The notes: generated from the sequence alone by a model not told the origin. A stretch of DNA of 64,000 nt from Motiliproteus sp965230735 (GCF_965230735.1 NZ_OZ246016.1:2542001-2606000), one strand, 5' to 3'. Numbered from the stretch's first letter, positions 1 to 9,225 are shown. A program made the numbers and translations.

Positions 1-664
1 GATTTTCAGCGGCGCAGTGTTGCTCCAGTTGTCGGGCAAATTCTGTGCGGGGAATCAAGCCGGCGCCCAGCGACATCAAATGCTCCGTTTCGACTTGGCA
101 ATCAATTAAAGCATAGCCCCAATTGGTCAGCTGCTCGACCAAACTGGCGAAGCCGACCTTGGACGCATTGCTGACCCGGCTGAACATCGACTCGCCGAAA
201 AACACCCTTCCGATGGCGACACCATAAAGGCCGCCCACCAGTTGGCCCTGTTGCCACACCTCGACCGAGTGGGCGCTCCCCAAGCGATGAAGCTCGAGGT
301 AGGCGTGTTTCATCTCGTCGGTAATCCAGGTACCGGGATCTTCCGATCTGGGTTCGGCGCATGCATCGATTACCTGCTCGAACGCCCGATCAAAGCTGAC
401 CTCAAAGCGTTGCTGTCGAAGCAGTTTTTTCAGACTGCGGGAGAGGTAGAGTTGATCCGGAAACAGCACGCAGCGTGGGTTGGGGCTCCACCAGAGTATC
501 GGCTGTTGGTCATCAAACCAAGGGAAGATGCCAAGACGATAGGCCAGTAGCAGGCGCTTTGGGCTCAGGTCGCCGCCGGCCGCTAGGAGGCCGTCCGGAT
601 CGGTCAGGGCCTGATCCAGCGGAGGGAACCAGAGTTCCTCATCAAGCCATGGAATCTGTGTCAT
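1..664 (-). CDS. aat: Leucyl/phenylalanyl-tRNA--protein transferase, C-terminus cut by window edge
   Basis: Aat transfers Leu or Phe from aminoacyl-tRNA to proteins with N-terminal Arg or Lys, marking them for ClpS/ClpAP degradation (N-end rule). The frame opens with ATG at 662-664 and reads MTQIPWLDEELWFPPLDQAL, the usual Aat opening. It then shows the family blocks SPKRLLLAYRLGIFPWF, ILWWSPNPRCVL, the tract around VWQQGQLVGGLYGVAIGRVF and FGESMFSRVSNASKVGF. There are 221 codons before base 1 and no stop, so only about 10-15 residues of a roughly 235-residue protein are missing. It lies downstream of trxB on the same strand, an arrangement known from Pseudomonas, but a hairpin separates them. 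The family is certain; the exact C-terminus is not visible. Confidence 0.95.
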   Translation of the reverse strand, partial: MTQIPWLDEELWFPPLDQALTDPDGLLAAGGDLSPKRLLLAYRLGIFPWFDDQQPILWWSPNPRCVLFPDQLYLSRSLKKLLRQQRFEVSFDRAFEQVIDACAEPRSEDPGTWITDEMKHAYLELHRLGSAHSVEVWQQGQLVGGLYGVAIGRVFFGESMFSRVSNASKVGFASLVEQLTNWGYALIDCQVETEHLMSLGAGLIPRTEFARQLEQHCAAEN

Positions 665-715
665 CGAAACGGAAGTCAGCGAAATTCAGCAGCAAACAAT
701 CAGTAGCAAACTAAA

Positions 716-732
716 GGGAGGCTTAGCCTCCC
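716..732 (-). terminator. Probable rho-independent terminator after trxB
   Basis: A perfect 7-bp stem (GGGAGGC/GCCTCCC) with a 3-base loop lies 22 bases past the trxB stop. On the minus strand it is followed by TTTAGTTT, a short interrupted U tract. It probably ends trxB transcription before aat, though the weak U tract may allow readthrough. Confidence 0.55.
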
Positions 733-753
733 TGGTACGGCAAGGTTGACCGC

Positions 754-1710
754 TTAGTTGTCCAGATTGTCGAGGAAACGCTCGGCATCCAGTGCGGCCA
801 TGCAGCCGAACCCGGCCGATGTGACCGCTTGGCGATAAACCTGATCGGCCACGTCACCGGCGGCGAAGACGCCCGGGATGCTGGTCTGGGTAGCATTGCC
901 GGCGAGTCCGCTTTGGATCTGCAGGTAGCCGTTGTTCATCTCAAGTTGGCCGGCAAAGATATCGGTATTGGGCTTGTGGCCGATCGCGATAAAGCAACCC
1001 ATCGCCTCAACGACCTTGGTTTCGCCGGTGTTGACATCCTTGATGCGCACGCCGGTTACTCCCATGTCGTCGCCAACGATCTCGTCAACCGTGTGGTTCC
1101 ACTCCACCTTGATATTGCCTTTTTCGACCTTCTCCATCAGGTGGTCCTGCAGGATTTTCTCGGCCCGCAGGCTGTCGCGGCGGTGAATCAGGGTGACCTC
1201 AGCAGCGATATTGGACAGGTACATCGCTTCTTCAACGGCGGTGTTGCCGCCGCCGACCACGACCACTTTCTGATTACGATAGAAGAAACCGTCGCAGGTG
1301 GCGCAGGCGCTGACCCCTTTGCCCTGGAAGGCTTCTTCAGAGTCGAGGCCCAGGTACATGGCCGAGGCGCCGGTTGCGATGATCAGTGCGTCGCAGGTAT
1401 AGGTACCGCTGTCACCGGTCAGAGTGAAGGGGCGCTCGGTCAGTGATACGGTGTGGATATGGTCGAACTGGATCTCGGTTTCGAAACGCTCGGCGTGTTG
1501 CTGCATGCGCTGCATCAGCTCAGGTCCCTGAACCCCTTCATGATCACCAGGCCAGTTGTCCACGTCGGTGGTGGTGGTCAGCTGACCGCCGGCCTGCATG
1601 CCGGTAATCAGCAACGGCTTCAGGTTGGCGCGGGCCGCGTAGACGGCGGCGGTATAACCGGCCGGGCCTGAGCCCAAAATGATCAGGCGAGAGTGTCTGG
1701 TTTCGCTCAT
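754..1710 (-). CDS. trxB: Thioredoxin reductase (NADPH)
   Basis: This cytoplasmic FAD enzyme reduces thioredoxin with NADPH. The 318-residue protein has the FAD-binding GSGPAGYTAA at about 13-22, the redox-active pair C136-A-T-C139 (SACATCDGFF) and the NADPH-binding GGGNTAVEEA from 153. A second FAD motif is GVFAAGDVAD near the C-terminus. Length and motifs match E. coli-type TrxB. It is divergent from ftsK across a 208-base gap, which must hold both promoters, and is followed by aat. The reading is secure. Confidence 0.97.
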   Translation of the reverse strand: MSETRHSRLIILGSGPAGYTAAVYAARANLKPLLITGMQAGGQLTTTTDVDNWPGDHEGVQGPELMQRMQQHAERFETEIQFDHIHTVSLTERPFTLTGDSGTYTCDALIIATGASAMYLGLDSEEAFQGKGVSACATCDGFFYRNQKVVVVGGGNTAVEEAMYLSNIAAEVTLIHRRDSLRAEKILQDHLMEKVEKGNIKVEWNHTVDEIVGDDMGVTGVRIKDVNTGETKVVEAMGCFIAIGHKPNTDIFAGQLEMNNGYLQIQSGLAGNATQTSIPGVFAAGDVADQVYRQAVTSAGFGCMAALDAERFLDNLDN

Positions 1711-1918
1711 ACAAAAATCTCTTTTAAGGGGCGGTTCATCAATGGGTCCTAATCTTAATCCATCTGTTTTTGAATTTGGAACCGTCGATCACTGCTCCGG
1801 GTTAGAAGATTTTCCCTTGAACTTATTACTTTGCATTCGATCTGGAGGCTCAAGTCACCTGGAAAATGTGGTATTTTGGCCGGTTTGTAACATCAGATCC
1901 TAGGAATACGGTAGTGGT

Positions 1919-4432
1919 ATGACCGATCGTCAGGCATTCATCGAGTTTATCTCTCGGATCACCAAGGAAGGTGGCCTGATCATATTTATCATGCTGTGCA
2001 GTTTTTTGCTGCTGGCACTGATCTCTTTCGATGCTCGAGATCCGGGGTGGTCTCATCTGGGCTATACCGGTTCGGTGCGCAATGCTGCCGGCAGCAGCGG
2101 TGCCTGGTTGGCAGACTTCGGTTACTCGATGCTGGGTTATATGGCGCCGGTGCTGCTGTTGATGCTGGTCTACCGGGCCTGGCGGTTTTTGCGCCGCCCG
2201 CAGGAACGCTGGTTGACGGCGCTGCCCTATATGCTGTTGCGGACTGTCGGTGCCGCCTTGTTGATCGGTTCCGGTTCGGCACTGGCTGCGATTCACTTCG
2301 ATAACCAGTGGTTGGATTTGCCGTTTGAGGCTGGAGGGCTGGTGGGTTTGGAACTGGCCGAAACGGCGCTGACGAGCCTGGGAGCCTTAGGGGCAACGCT
2401 GATCCTGCTGGGGGTTATGTTGCTCGGCATCACCTTGTTTACCGACCTGTCCTGGTTGTGGTTGTCCGAGCAGTTGGGTGCCGGGCTGATGAACGGCTGG
2501 CAGCGTCTCTTGGGTTTGAGCCGTGCCAAAGAGGGCAGCGTTCAGCATGGAGTAGAACGAGCGCTGGTTGAGTCAGAGGTGCTGTCGGAGCCGGCGTCAC
2601 CGAGCAGTTCCGTGCGCAAAAGCGTCAAAACAGCCACCCATCATGCCGTTGCAGATGATGACATGCCGCCGTTTTCAATCGACCCGGTTAACCCCTCGAT
2701 GTCCGAGCCTGATGAAGCATCGGTGATGGCCGCCTTGGAGCCTGAACCGGTTCGTCCGAGCCGGAAGCCGGCCGTCGCCAAGCCGGCAGCTGAAGTGGCG
2801 CCCCAGGGCCAGGATCACAAATCCCTGAAGATCGTGCCGTTGTCGGAGACGGTCGAGGCGATTGATGAATCCGACTCGGAGAACGGGACGAGCACCACCT
2901 CTGCGCCGAACAAACAACTGAAGCAGATCCCCAAGGTTGATCTGCTGGACCCGCCGGAGACCAAGCACGCCCAGGGTTACACCCCGGAGCAGCTGGAGAC
3001 GATGTCGCGGCTGCTGGAGGTGAAACTGAAGGATTTTGGGGTTGTCGCTGAAGTCACGGAGGTGAACCCTGGTCCGGTTATCACCCGGTTTGAGATTCAG
3101 CTGGCGCCGGGCACCAAAGTCAGCAAGGTCACTAATCTGGCCAAAGATCTGGCGCGCTCGATGGCGGTGATGAGTGTCCGGGTGGTCGAGGTGATTGCCG
3201 GCAAGTCGGTGATCGGCATCGAGATCCCGAATGAAAACCGTGAAATGGTACGTCTGCGCGAAGTGCTGGGTGCCGGTGTCTACAGCAATGCGGGTTCAAA
3301 GCTGAGTCTGGGCTTGGGTAACGATATCGCCGGTAACCCGGTGGTGGTGAATCTGGCCAAGATGCCCCACCTGCTGGTGGCGGGTACCACCGGTTCAGGT
3401 AAGTCGGTGGGTGTTAACGCGATGCTGCTTAGCCTGCTGTTCAAGGCGACGCCGGACGAGGTGCGACTGATGATGGTCGACCCGAAGATGTTGGAACTTT
3501 CGATCTACGATGGTATTCCGCATCTGCTGACCCCGGTGATCACCGATATGAAAGAGGCCGCGACCGGGCTGCGTTGGTGTGTTGCCGAGATGGAGCGTCG
3601 TTACAAGCTGATGGCCAAGATGGGGGTGCGCAACCTGGCCGGCTTCAACGATAAGATTCGTGCGGCCGAGGCGGCCGGTACGCCGCTGACCGATCCTTTG
3701 TGGAATCCGGTTGAAGAGGGCTTTGACGAGAACGCCCCGGCACCGCCGTTGCAGACCCTGCCTTATATCGTCGTAGTGATTGATGAATTTGCCGACATGA
3801 TGATGATCGTCGGCAAGAAGGTGGAAGAACTGATCGCCCGAATCGCTCAGAAAGCCCGGGCAGCCGGTATCCATCTGATTTTGGCGACTCAGCGGCCGTC
3901 GGTCGATGTGATTACCGGCCTGATCAAGGCCAACGTACCGACCCGGATTGCATTTCAGGTCTCGTCCAAAATCGACTCCCGTACCATCCTCGATCAGGGT
4001 GGCGCTGAGCACCTGCTGGGCAACGGCGATATGCTCTATCTGCCGGCCGGTAGCAGTATGCCGATCCGTGTCCATGGTGCCTTCGTCAGTGACGACGAAG
4101 TGCATCGTACCGTAGAGGCCTGGAAGGAGTGGGGGCCGGCCGATTTTGTCGAAGAGATCCTGATGGAATCGGTGGATATGGATACCACTGGTGGTTCGGG
4201 GACGACCGGTTCGTTATTTGAAGATGAGCAGGATCCGCTGTATGACGAGGCGGTGGCCCATGTGACCAAGAGCCGTCGAGCTTCGATATCGGCGGTTCAA
4301 CGTAAGCTGAAAATCGGTTACAACCGTGCCGCCCGTATGATTGAAGCGATGGAAGCGGCCGGTGTCGTTAGCGAAGCGGCCCATAACGGTAGCCGCGAAG
4401 TGTTGGCGCCGCCGCCGGTAGAGATGAATTGA
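1919..4432 (+). CDS. ftsK: DNA translocase FtsK
   Basis: FtsK is a septum-located motor that pumps DNA and activates XerCD-dif recombination at cell division. The 837-residue protein starts with about four hydrophobic membrane segments (residues 20-190). A variable acidic/proline-rich linker follows (about 200-345) and then the RecA-like motor, with Walker A GTTGSGKS at 489-496 (Lys495) and Walker B VVVIDEFADMMM. The C-terminal 65 residues form the winged-helix gamma domain (SRRASISAVQRKLKIGYNRA) that reads KOPS sites. The linker is much shorter than in E. coli (1329 aa) and close to Pseudomonas FtsK. The stop overlaps the lolA ATG (TGATG), so the two are translationally coupled. Confidence 0.97.
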   Translation: MTDRQAFIEFISRITKEGGLIIFIMLCSFLLLALISFDARDPGWSHLGYTGSVRNAAGSSGAWLADFGYSMLGYMAPVLLLMLVYRAWRFLRRPQERWLTALPYMLLRTVGAALLIGSGSALAAIHFDNQWLDLPFEAGGLVGLELAETALTSLGALGATLILLGVMLLGITLFTDLSWLWLSEQLGAGLMNGWQRLLGLSRAKEGSVQHGVERALVESEVLSEPASPSSSVRKSVKTATHHAVADDDMPPFSIDPVNPSMSEPDEASVMAALEPEPVRPSRKPAVAKPAAEVAPQGQDHKSLKIVPLSETVEAIDESDSENGTSTTSAPNKQLKQIPKVDLLDPPETKHAQGYTPEQLETMSRLLEVKLKDFGVVAEVTEVNPGPVITRFEIQLAPGTKVSKVTNLAKDLARSMAVMSVRVVEVIAGKSVIGIEIPNENREMVRLREVLGAGVYSNAGSKLSLGLGNDIAGNPVVVNLAKMPHLLVAGTTGSGKSVGVNAMLLSLLFKATPDEVRLMMVDPKMLELSIYDGIPHLLTPVITDMKEAATGLRWCVAEMERRYKLMAKMGVRNLAGFNDKIRAAEAAGTPLTDPLWNPVEEGFDENAPAPPLQTLPYIVVVIDEFADMMMIVGKKVEELIARIAQKARAAGIHLILATQRPSVDVITGLIKANVPTRIAFQVSSKIDSRTILDQGGAEHLLGNGDMLYLPAGSSMPIRVHGAFVSDDEVHRTVEAWKEWGPADFVEEILMESVDMDTTGGSGTTGSLFEDEQDPLYDEAVAHVTKSRRASISAVQRKLKIGYNRAARMIEAMEAAGVVSEAAHNGSREVLAPPPVEMN

Positions 4433-5055
4433 TGAAAAAACTATTTCGGTTGTTGTTTGTAGCCCTGTTGAGTTTGAGCGCCGGTCAATTGCAGGCCGCC
4501 GATGCCGGGCAGAATCTGCATCGCCTGTTGGGCAAAATTGACAGCCTGTCGGCTCGCTTTGAACAGCTGGTACTCGATGGCGGTGGCACCCGGCTCCAGC
4601 AAAGTCAGGGGGAAATGGTGCTGGCGCGACCCGGTAAATTCCGCTGGCGCACCGATGAGCCGTTTCCCCAGTTGCTGGTGTCCGATGGCGAAACCCTGTG
4701 GATGTACGATGAAGATCTGGAGCAGGTTACCCGTCAGGCGGTGGATCAGCAATTGAGTAACACCCCGGCGCTGTTGCTCAGCGGTGACTTGGCGACGTTA
4801 CAGGATTCGTTCCAGATTCAGGGGCCGGTCGACAGTGACACTGGAACCTTCCGGCTGGTGCCCAACAGCCAGGATGCGCTGTTCGCGGTGCTGCGGATGC
4901 AGTTCGATCAGGGTGTGCCGATCGAAATGCAGTTAGAGGATAATTTGGGGCAGCAGACCAGCGTGCATTTTTATGATCTGGCGATCAATCCATCACTCGA
5001 AGCACGACAGTTTGAGTTTGAAGTCCCCGAAGGGGTCGATCTGATCGAGCAGTGA
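4432..5055 (+). CDS. lolA: Outer-membrane lipoprotein carrier protein LolA
   Basis: LolA is the periplasmic chaperone that takes lipoproteins from LolCDE to LolB in the outer membrane. The 207-residue product has a signal peptide MKKLFRLLFVALLSLSAGQLQA, probably cut before ADAGQN. The mature part carries the family features of a half-barrel, such as SLSARFEQLVLDGGGTRLQQ, RPGKFRWRTDEPFPQLLVSD and GETLWMYDEDLEQVT. The ATG at 4432 shares one base with the ftsK stop. A TTG three bases upstream is also possible but less likely. ftsK-lolA-rarA is a conserved order in gammaproteobacteria, and rarA follows after 15 bases. Confidence 0.95.
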   Translation: MKKLFRLLFVALLSLSAGQLQAADAGQNLHRLLGKIDSLSARFEQLVLDGGGTRLQQSQGEMVLARPGKFRWRTDEPFPQLLVSDGETLWMYDEDLEQVTRQAVDQQLSNTPALLLSGDLATLQDSFQIQGPVDSDTGTFRLVPNSQDALFAVLRMQFDQGVPIEMQLEDNLGQQTSVHFYDLAINPSLEARQFEFEVPEGVDLIEQ

Positions 5056-5070
5056 GGAATTCGGTGTCCC

Positions 5071-6426
5071 ATGACCGCTGATCTTTTTGAACAACAGGAG
5101 TCCGAAGGTTATCAGCCGTTGGCGGCGCGGATGCGACCGCGCAAGCTGGATGACTACCATGGTCAGGCCCACATCCTCGGCCCCGATAAGGCGTTGCGTA
5201 GTGCGATAGAGCAGGGAACCCCGCATTCGATGATTTTGTGGGGGCCGCCCGGAGTGGGTAAAACAACCCTGGCCAAGTTGATTGCCGAGTTGACCGATGC
5301 GCATTTCGAGTCGATCTCAGCGGTGCTTTCCGGTGTTAAAGAGATCCGGATCTCGATTGAACAGGCCAAGCTGCAGCGGGCTCAATCGGGCCGTAAAACG
5401 ATTCTGTTCGTTGACGAGGTCCATCGCTTCAACAAGAGCCAGCAGGATGCCTTCCTGCCTTATGTCGAAGACGGCACCGTGATTTTTATCGGTGCAACCA
5501 CCGAGAACCCCTCGTTCGAACTCAACAGCGCCTTGCTGTCTCGGGCTCGGGTTTACCTGCTGCGCTCGCTCGAGCCGTCGGTGCTGGTGGCGATGGCCGA
5601 GCAGGCCCTGGCTGATCCGCGAGGGCTCGGCGACAGCAGGCTGCAGATTGCACCGGAGATGGTCGAACGACTGGCGCTGGCTGCCGATGGTGATGGGCGT
5701 CGGGTGTTGAACCTGTTGGAGATAGCGGCCGACCTGGCGCTTGAGCAAAACGGCGTCAAAGTTGTCGATGCCGCCGTGATGGAAGAGGTGCTACAGGCCT
5801 CGGGGCGTCGCTACGACAAGCAGGGTGATCTTTTTTACGACCAGATCTCGGCTTTTCATAAGTCGGTGCGTGGCTCTTCGCCCGATGGTGCGCTCTATTG
5901 GTATACGAGGATGCTCGATGGTGGTTGCGATCCGCTCTATGTGGCGCGCCGACTGTTGGCGATCGCCTCGGAGGATATTGGTAACGCCGATCCGCGTGCG
6001 ATGCAGGTTGCACTCAATGCCTGGGATGCATTTACCAGGCTGGGTCCGGCTGAAGGTGAACGGGCTATCGCTCAGGCGGCGGTGTACTGCGCCTGTGCGC
6101 CTAAGTCCAACGCGCTATACCGCGCTTTCAATCAAGCGATGGCGGACGTAAAGGCCGATCCTTCCTATGAAGTACCGGAACATCTGCGTAATGCGCCGAC
6201 CTCATTGATGAAAGATCTGGGTTATGGTGCCGAATACCGTTACGCCCACGACGAGCCCAATGCTTATGCCGCCGGTGAGCAATATCTGCCGGAGCCGATA
6301 TCTCAGCGACGCTACTACGAACCCGAGCCCCGTGGACTGGAACAGAAGATTGCCGATAAGCTGGAGCACCTGCGTCAGCTCGATCAAGCCAGTCAGCGCC
6401 GCCGCTATGAGAATGAAGCGAGCTGA
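5071..6426 (+). CDS. rarA: Replication-associated recombination protein A (AAA+ ATPase)
   Basis: RarA (MgsA) is a clamp-loader-like AAA+ ATPase acting at stalled replication forks with SSB. The 451-residue protein has Walker A GPPGVGKT at 58-65, Walker B LFVDEVHRF with D115/E116, sensor 1 GATTENPSFELN and the SRARVYLLRSL arginine-finger region. The C-terminal tetramerisation domain begins near YDQISAFHKSVRGSSPDGAL, and the tail is family-typical (RYYEPEPRGLEQKI). It sits 15 bases after lolA in the ftsK-lolA-rarA-crcB-serS order. All key residues are present. Confidence 0.96.
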   Translation: MTADLFEQQESEGYQPLAARMRPRKLDDYHGQAHILGPDKALRSAIEQGTPHSMILWGPPGVGKTTLAKLIAELTDAHFESISAVLSGVKEIRISIEQAKLQRAQSGRKTILFVDEVHRFNKSQQDAFLPYVEDGTVIFIGATTENPSFELNSALLSRARVYLLRSLEPSVLVAMAEQALADPRGLGDSRLQIAPEMVERLALAADGDGRRVLNLLEIAADLALEQNGVKVVDAAVMEEVLQASGRRYDKQGDLFYDQISAFHKSVRGSSPDGALYWYTRMLDGGCDPLYVARRLLAIASEDIGNADPRAMQVALNAWDAFTRLGPAEGERAIAQAAVYCACAPKSNALYRAFNQAMADVKADPSYEVPEHLRNAPTSLMKDLGYGAEYRYAHDEPNAYAAGEQYLPEPISQRRYYEPEPRGLEQKIADKLEHLRQLDQASQRRRYENEAS

Positions 6427-6501
6427 CAAAACCGACAAGCCCATCGGAGCTGAAACGAGCCCGAGGGTAAACGGAATCGCGCCAAATAGAAGAGAAGGGA
6501 T

Positions 6502-6879
6502 ATGCTGCAATTGTTGATGGTCGCTTTAGGCGGTGCCTGCGGAGCCCTGGGGCGCTACTGGGTTAGCGGCTACGTGGTCAACAATGTGGATCACCCGCTG
6601 CCGCTGGGAACCCTGACCGTGAACGTAGTCGGCTCGTTGCTGATGGGGGTCTGTTTTGTGCTGATCCTGGAGAAGGCGCAGCTGCCACCGGCCTCACGGC
6701 AGTTGTTGATGGTGGGTTTTCTCGGCGCCTTCACCACTTTTTCGACCTTTTCGCTGGAAACCCTGACACTGATGGAGCAGGGCCATATCATGTCCGCAGC
6801 GATTTATATATTATTGAGCGTTTTCTGCTGCATCGCCGCACTGGCGGCTGGATTGTGGCTGACGCGACTCCTGTTTTAA
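6502..6879 (+). CDS. crcB: Fluoride exporter CrcB/Fluc
   Basis: CrcB is a small dual-topology inner-membrane fluoride channel that relieves fluoride toxicity. The 125-residue product has four hydrophobic segments and the family signatures GGACGALGRYWVSGYV at the N-terminus, TLTVNVVGSLLMG in TM2 and GFLGAFTTFSTFSLET in TM3, which holds the phenylalanine box and the central sodium site. An AGAAGGGAT Shine-Dalgarno tract lies just before the ATG. It is between rarA and serS as in other gammaproteobacteria. No fluoride riboswitch was recognised in the 75-base gap before it. Confidence 0.95.
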   Translation: MLQLLMVALGGACGALGRYWVSGYVVNNVDHPLPLGTLTVNVVGSLLMGVCFVLILEKAQLPPASRQLLMVGFLGAFTTFSTFSLETLTLMEQGHIMSAAIYILLSVFCCIAALAAGLWLTRLLF

Positions 6880-6906
6880 TCATTTGAAAAAAGGCCATCC
6901 TGACCG

Positions 6907-8178
6907 ATGCTCGATCCCAAGCTATTGCGTAACGACCTCGAAACGGTCGTCGAAAAACTCACCACCAAGGGTTATCAGTTTGATACGGCTCGCTTTAACG
7001 AGTTGGAAGGGGCGCGGAAGTCGCTGCAATCCTCCACCGAGCAGCTGCAATCTGAGCGTAAGGCTCAAGCTGCCAAGATAGGCAAGGCGGCGAAAGCGGG
7101 TGAAGATATCGCCCCGTTGAAAGCCGAGGGTGAGCGCATCAAACAACAGCTGGAATCGATTGCGGCAGACTACAAGCAGGTCCAGGAAGACCTGGATGCG
7201 CTGCTGATGGGAGTGCCTAACATTCCCGATGGGTCGGTACCGGCCGGTGACAGCGAGGACGACAACGTCGAAGTTCGTGTCTGGGGTGAGCCAACCCAAT
7301 TCGATTTCGAACCTCTGGATCATGTCGATCTGGGCGCCAAGCAGGGTGGCTTGGATTTTGAGACCGCCGCCAAAATTACCGGCTCACGATTCGCCGTGAT
7401 GAGTGGCCGTATGGCGAAGCTGCACCGTGCGCTGACCCAGTTTATGCTGGACGTTCAGACTCAGGAGCACGGCTACGAGGAGGTCTATGTTCCCTATCTG
7501 GTCAACGCCGACAGCCTGCGCGGTACCGGCCAGTTGCCTAAGTTTGAAGAGGATCTGTTCAAGGTTCCCGGCGATAACGACTTCTACCTGATCCCGACGG
7601 CCGAAGTGCCGGTGACCAATATTGCCCGTGACAGCATTCTTGAAGCGTCCGAATTGCCGAAGCGTTTCACCAGCCACACTCCCTGCTTCCGCAGCGAAGC
7701 GGGCAGCTACGGTCGTGATACCCGTGGGATGATCCGTCAGCACCAATTCGAGAAGGTCGAGATGGTTCAGCTGGTCGAGCCCACTAAGTCATTCGAGGCG
7801 CTGGAAGAGCTGACCGGTCATGCCGAGGCGATTCTGCAGAAGCTGAACCTTCCGTATCGTGTGGTCGTGCTCTGCGGTGGTGATCTGGGCTTCTCCGCCA
7901 CCAAGACCTATGATCTTGAAGTTTGGCTGCCGGGTCAGCAGAAATACCGCGAGATCTCTTCGTGCAGCAACATGGGAGATTTCCAGGCCCGTCGTATGCA
8001 GGCGCGCTGGCGTAACCCTGAAACCGGCAAGCCGGAGCTGCTGCATACCCTGAACGGCTCGGGTTTGGCGGTAGGGCGTACCCTGGTGGCCGTGTTGGAA
8101 AACTACCAGCGTGCCGATGGTTCCGTTGCGATTCCTGAAGCGCTGCAACCCTATATGGCTGGCGCGACCGAACTCTGA
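6907..8178 (+). CDS. serS: Seryl-tRNA synthetase
   Basis: This class II aminoacyl-tRNA synthetase charges tRNA-Ser and tRNA-Sec. The 423-residue protein starts MLDPKLLRNDLETVVEKL, the usual SerRS opening. A two-stranded coiled-coil arm that grips the tRNA long variable arm follows (about 30-100). Motif 2 reads TPCFRSEAGSYGRDTRGMIR and motif 3 reads NGSGLAVGRTLVAVLENYQ. It is the last gene of the ftsK-lolA-rarA-crcB-serS run. In Pseudomonas cysG comes next, but here a Sel1-repeat gene takes that place. Confidence 0.97.
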   Translation: MLDPKLLRNDLETVVEKLTTKGYQFDTARFNELEGARKSLQSSTEQLQSERKAQAAKIGKAAKAGEDIAPLKAEGERIKQQLESIAADYKQVQEDLDALLMGVPNIPDGSVPAGDSEDDNVEVRVWGEPTQFDFEPLDHVDLGAKQGGLDFETAAKITGSRFAVMSGRMAKLHRALTQFMLDVQTQEHGYEEVYVPYLVNADSLRGTGQLPKFEEDLFKVPGDNDFYLIPTAEVPVTNIARDSILEASELPKRFTSHTPCFRSEAGSYGRDTRGMIRQHQFEKVEMVQLVEPTKSFEALEELTGHAEAILQKLNLPYRVVVLCGGDLGFSATKTYDLEVWLPGQQKYREISSCSNMGDFQARRMQARWRNPETGKPELLHTLNGSGLAVGRTLVAVLENYQRADGSVAIPEALQPYMAGATEL

Positions 8179-8191
8179 TCCGTTCGATCTG

Positions 8192-8213
8192 CCCGGCCGG
8201 TTCCCCGGCCGGG
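8192..8213 (+). terminator. GC-rich hairpin after serS
   Basis: CCCGGCCGG, a 4-base loop and CCGGCCGGG form a perfect 9-bp stem starting 13 bases after the serS stop. The U tract is poor (TATCTTA), so termination efficiency is uncertain. Confidence 0.4.
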
Positions 8214-8332
8214 TATCTTAACCCCATCGTTTTCTAAGACTTTTTCCTAACTTTCCCGATCAAACTTCGGCCTGGTTCATTCTGGCCGAACTCCGTGTTA
8301 GTCTCTTCTGACCTACAATAATTACGGTGTTG

Positions 8333-8347
8333 TTGAAACTGTTTCAA
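8333..8347. promoter_or_regulatory. 15-bp palindrome upstream of the Sel1-repeat gene (candidate operator)
   Basis: TTGAAACTGTTTCAA is a perfect palindrome 14 bases downstream of a TACAAT box (8314-8319) that could be a -10 element. It ends 47 bases before the chosen start of the next gene. The spacing fits a repressor site, and the half-sites GAAAC/GTTTC resemble those of some TetR-type fatty-acid regulators. No regulator can be assigned from sequence. Confidence 0.35.
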
Positions 8348-8394
8348 TAACAACCGGTTGTACCTTGGCTTCAGGCCTTGAGATGAGACGCGGA

Positions 8395-9225
8395 ATGAGA
8401 AAGCTGGCAGCTCTGCCTTTGTTGTTTGTACTGGCTATGCCGGTCAAGGCGGACTTCTATGAAGGCCTAGAGGCTTTTGAGCGTGGAGACCACGCGACGG
8501 CGCTAAAACTGTGGCGTTCCCTGGCTATTCAAGGCAATGCCAGTGCGCAGTATGATCTGGGGCTGGTGTTTCTGTCCGGCGAAGGATTGGAAAAAGATCC
8601 GGTCAAAGCCGCCTACTGGTTCCGCAAAGCGGCGAATCAACGGCTGCCTCGGGCTCAATCCATGCTCGGCACCCTCTACGAGCAGGGCCTCGGTATCGCT
8701 CAGAACTACATGATGGCAGCATCGCTGTACCATAAGGCGGCTCAAGAGGGTGACCCGTTGGGGCAGTATCGCCTCGGGATGCTCTATAAAGACGGCAAAG
8801 GCGTGGCTAAGGATATGTCGCAGGCGGTGCTTTGGTTAAGGCATGCGTCTGAGCGAGGATTGGCCCCGGCGCAGCACAACCTGGGCGTCATGTACTACCG
8901 TGGCCTTGGAGTGCCCCGGCGCTATAAGGAAGCCTTGAAGTGGCATAGCAAGGCGGCTGAGCAGGGTAACGTCGACTCGATTATCACCTTGGGGCTGATG
9001 CACTTTAAAGGTGAAGGAGTCGAGAAAAATTTCGTTGAAGCCTACAGCTGGTGGAGCACCGCGGTTCAGGCCGGTGACCAGCAGTCCATCAGTGCCCGCG
9101 AGGCGGTTGCTGCCATGCTGAGCAAAGAGCAGCTGGCCGAAGCCAAGCGTATTTCCGAGCTGAAACGCCAGCGGATTTTTCCCGAGACTTCCGCCGAACA
9201 GGCTTCCGGCGCCGGCAAAAGCTAA
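8395..9225 (+). CDS. Exported Sel1-repeat (TPR-like) protein
   Basis: The product is secreted or periplasmic and probably serves as a protein-binding scaffold. Starting at ATG 8395 it opens with a signal peptide MRKLAALPLLFVLAMPVKA followed by DFYEG. ATG 8383 or TTG 8365 would only lengthen the n-region. The rest is about six 36-residue Sel1 repeats with the recurring pattern A-x-x-x-L-G-x-x-Y/F-x-x-G-x-G-V (for example YDLGLVFLSGEGLEKDPVKA and YRLGMLYKDGKGVAKD). A basic helical tail follows (LSKEQLAEAKRISELKRQR). Sel1 proteins act in signalling, envelope stress and secretion, but repeats alone do not give a function. It stands alone between serS and the antiporter gene. Confidence 0.85.
   Translation: MRKLAALPLLFVLAMPVKADFYEGLEAFERGDHATALKLWRSLAIQGNASAQYDLGLVFLSGEGLEKDPVKAAYWFRKAANQRLPRAQSMLGTLYEQGLGIAQNYMMAASLYHKAAQEGDPLGQYRLGMLYKDGKGVAKDMSQAVLWLRHASERGLAPAQHNLGVMYYRGLGVPRRYKEALKWHSKAAEQGNVDSIITLGLMHFKGEGVEKNFVEAYSWWSTAVQAGDQQSISAREAVAAMLSKEQLAEAKRISELKRQRIFPETSAEQASGAGKS

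Noticed and set aside
829..1446. Long reading frame opposite trxB
   Set aside because: It is antisense to a certain gene and its translation resembles no family. It arises from GC-rich codon bias.
3395..4105. 236-codon frame antisense to the ftsK motor domain
   Set aside because: Shadow of a highly conserved coding region; no plausible ribosome-binding site or homology.
6427..6501. Possible fluoride riboswitch before crcB
   Set aside because: The 75-base gap shows no recognisable conserved pseudoknot pattern and crcB seems to be cotranscribed with rarA.
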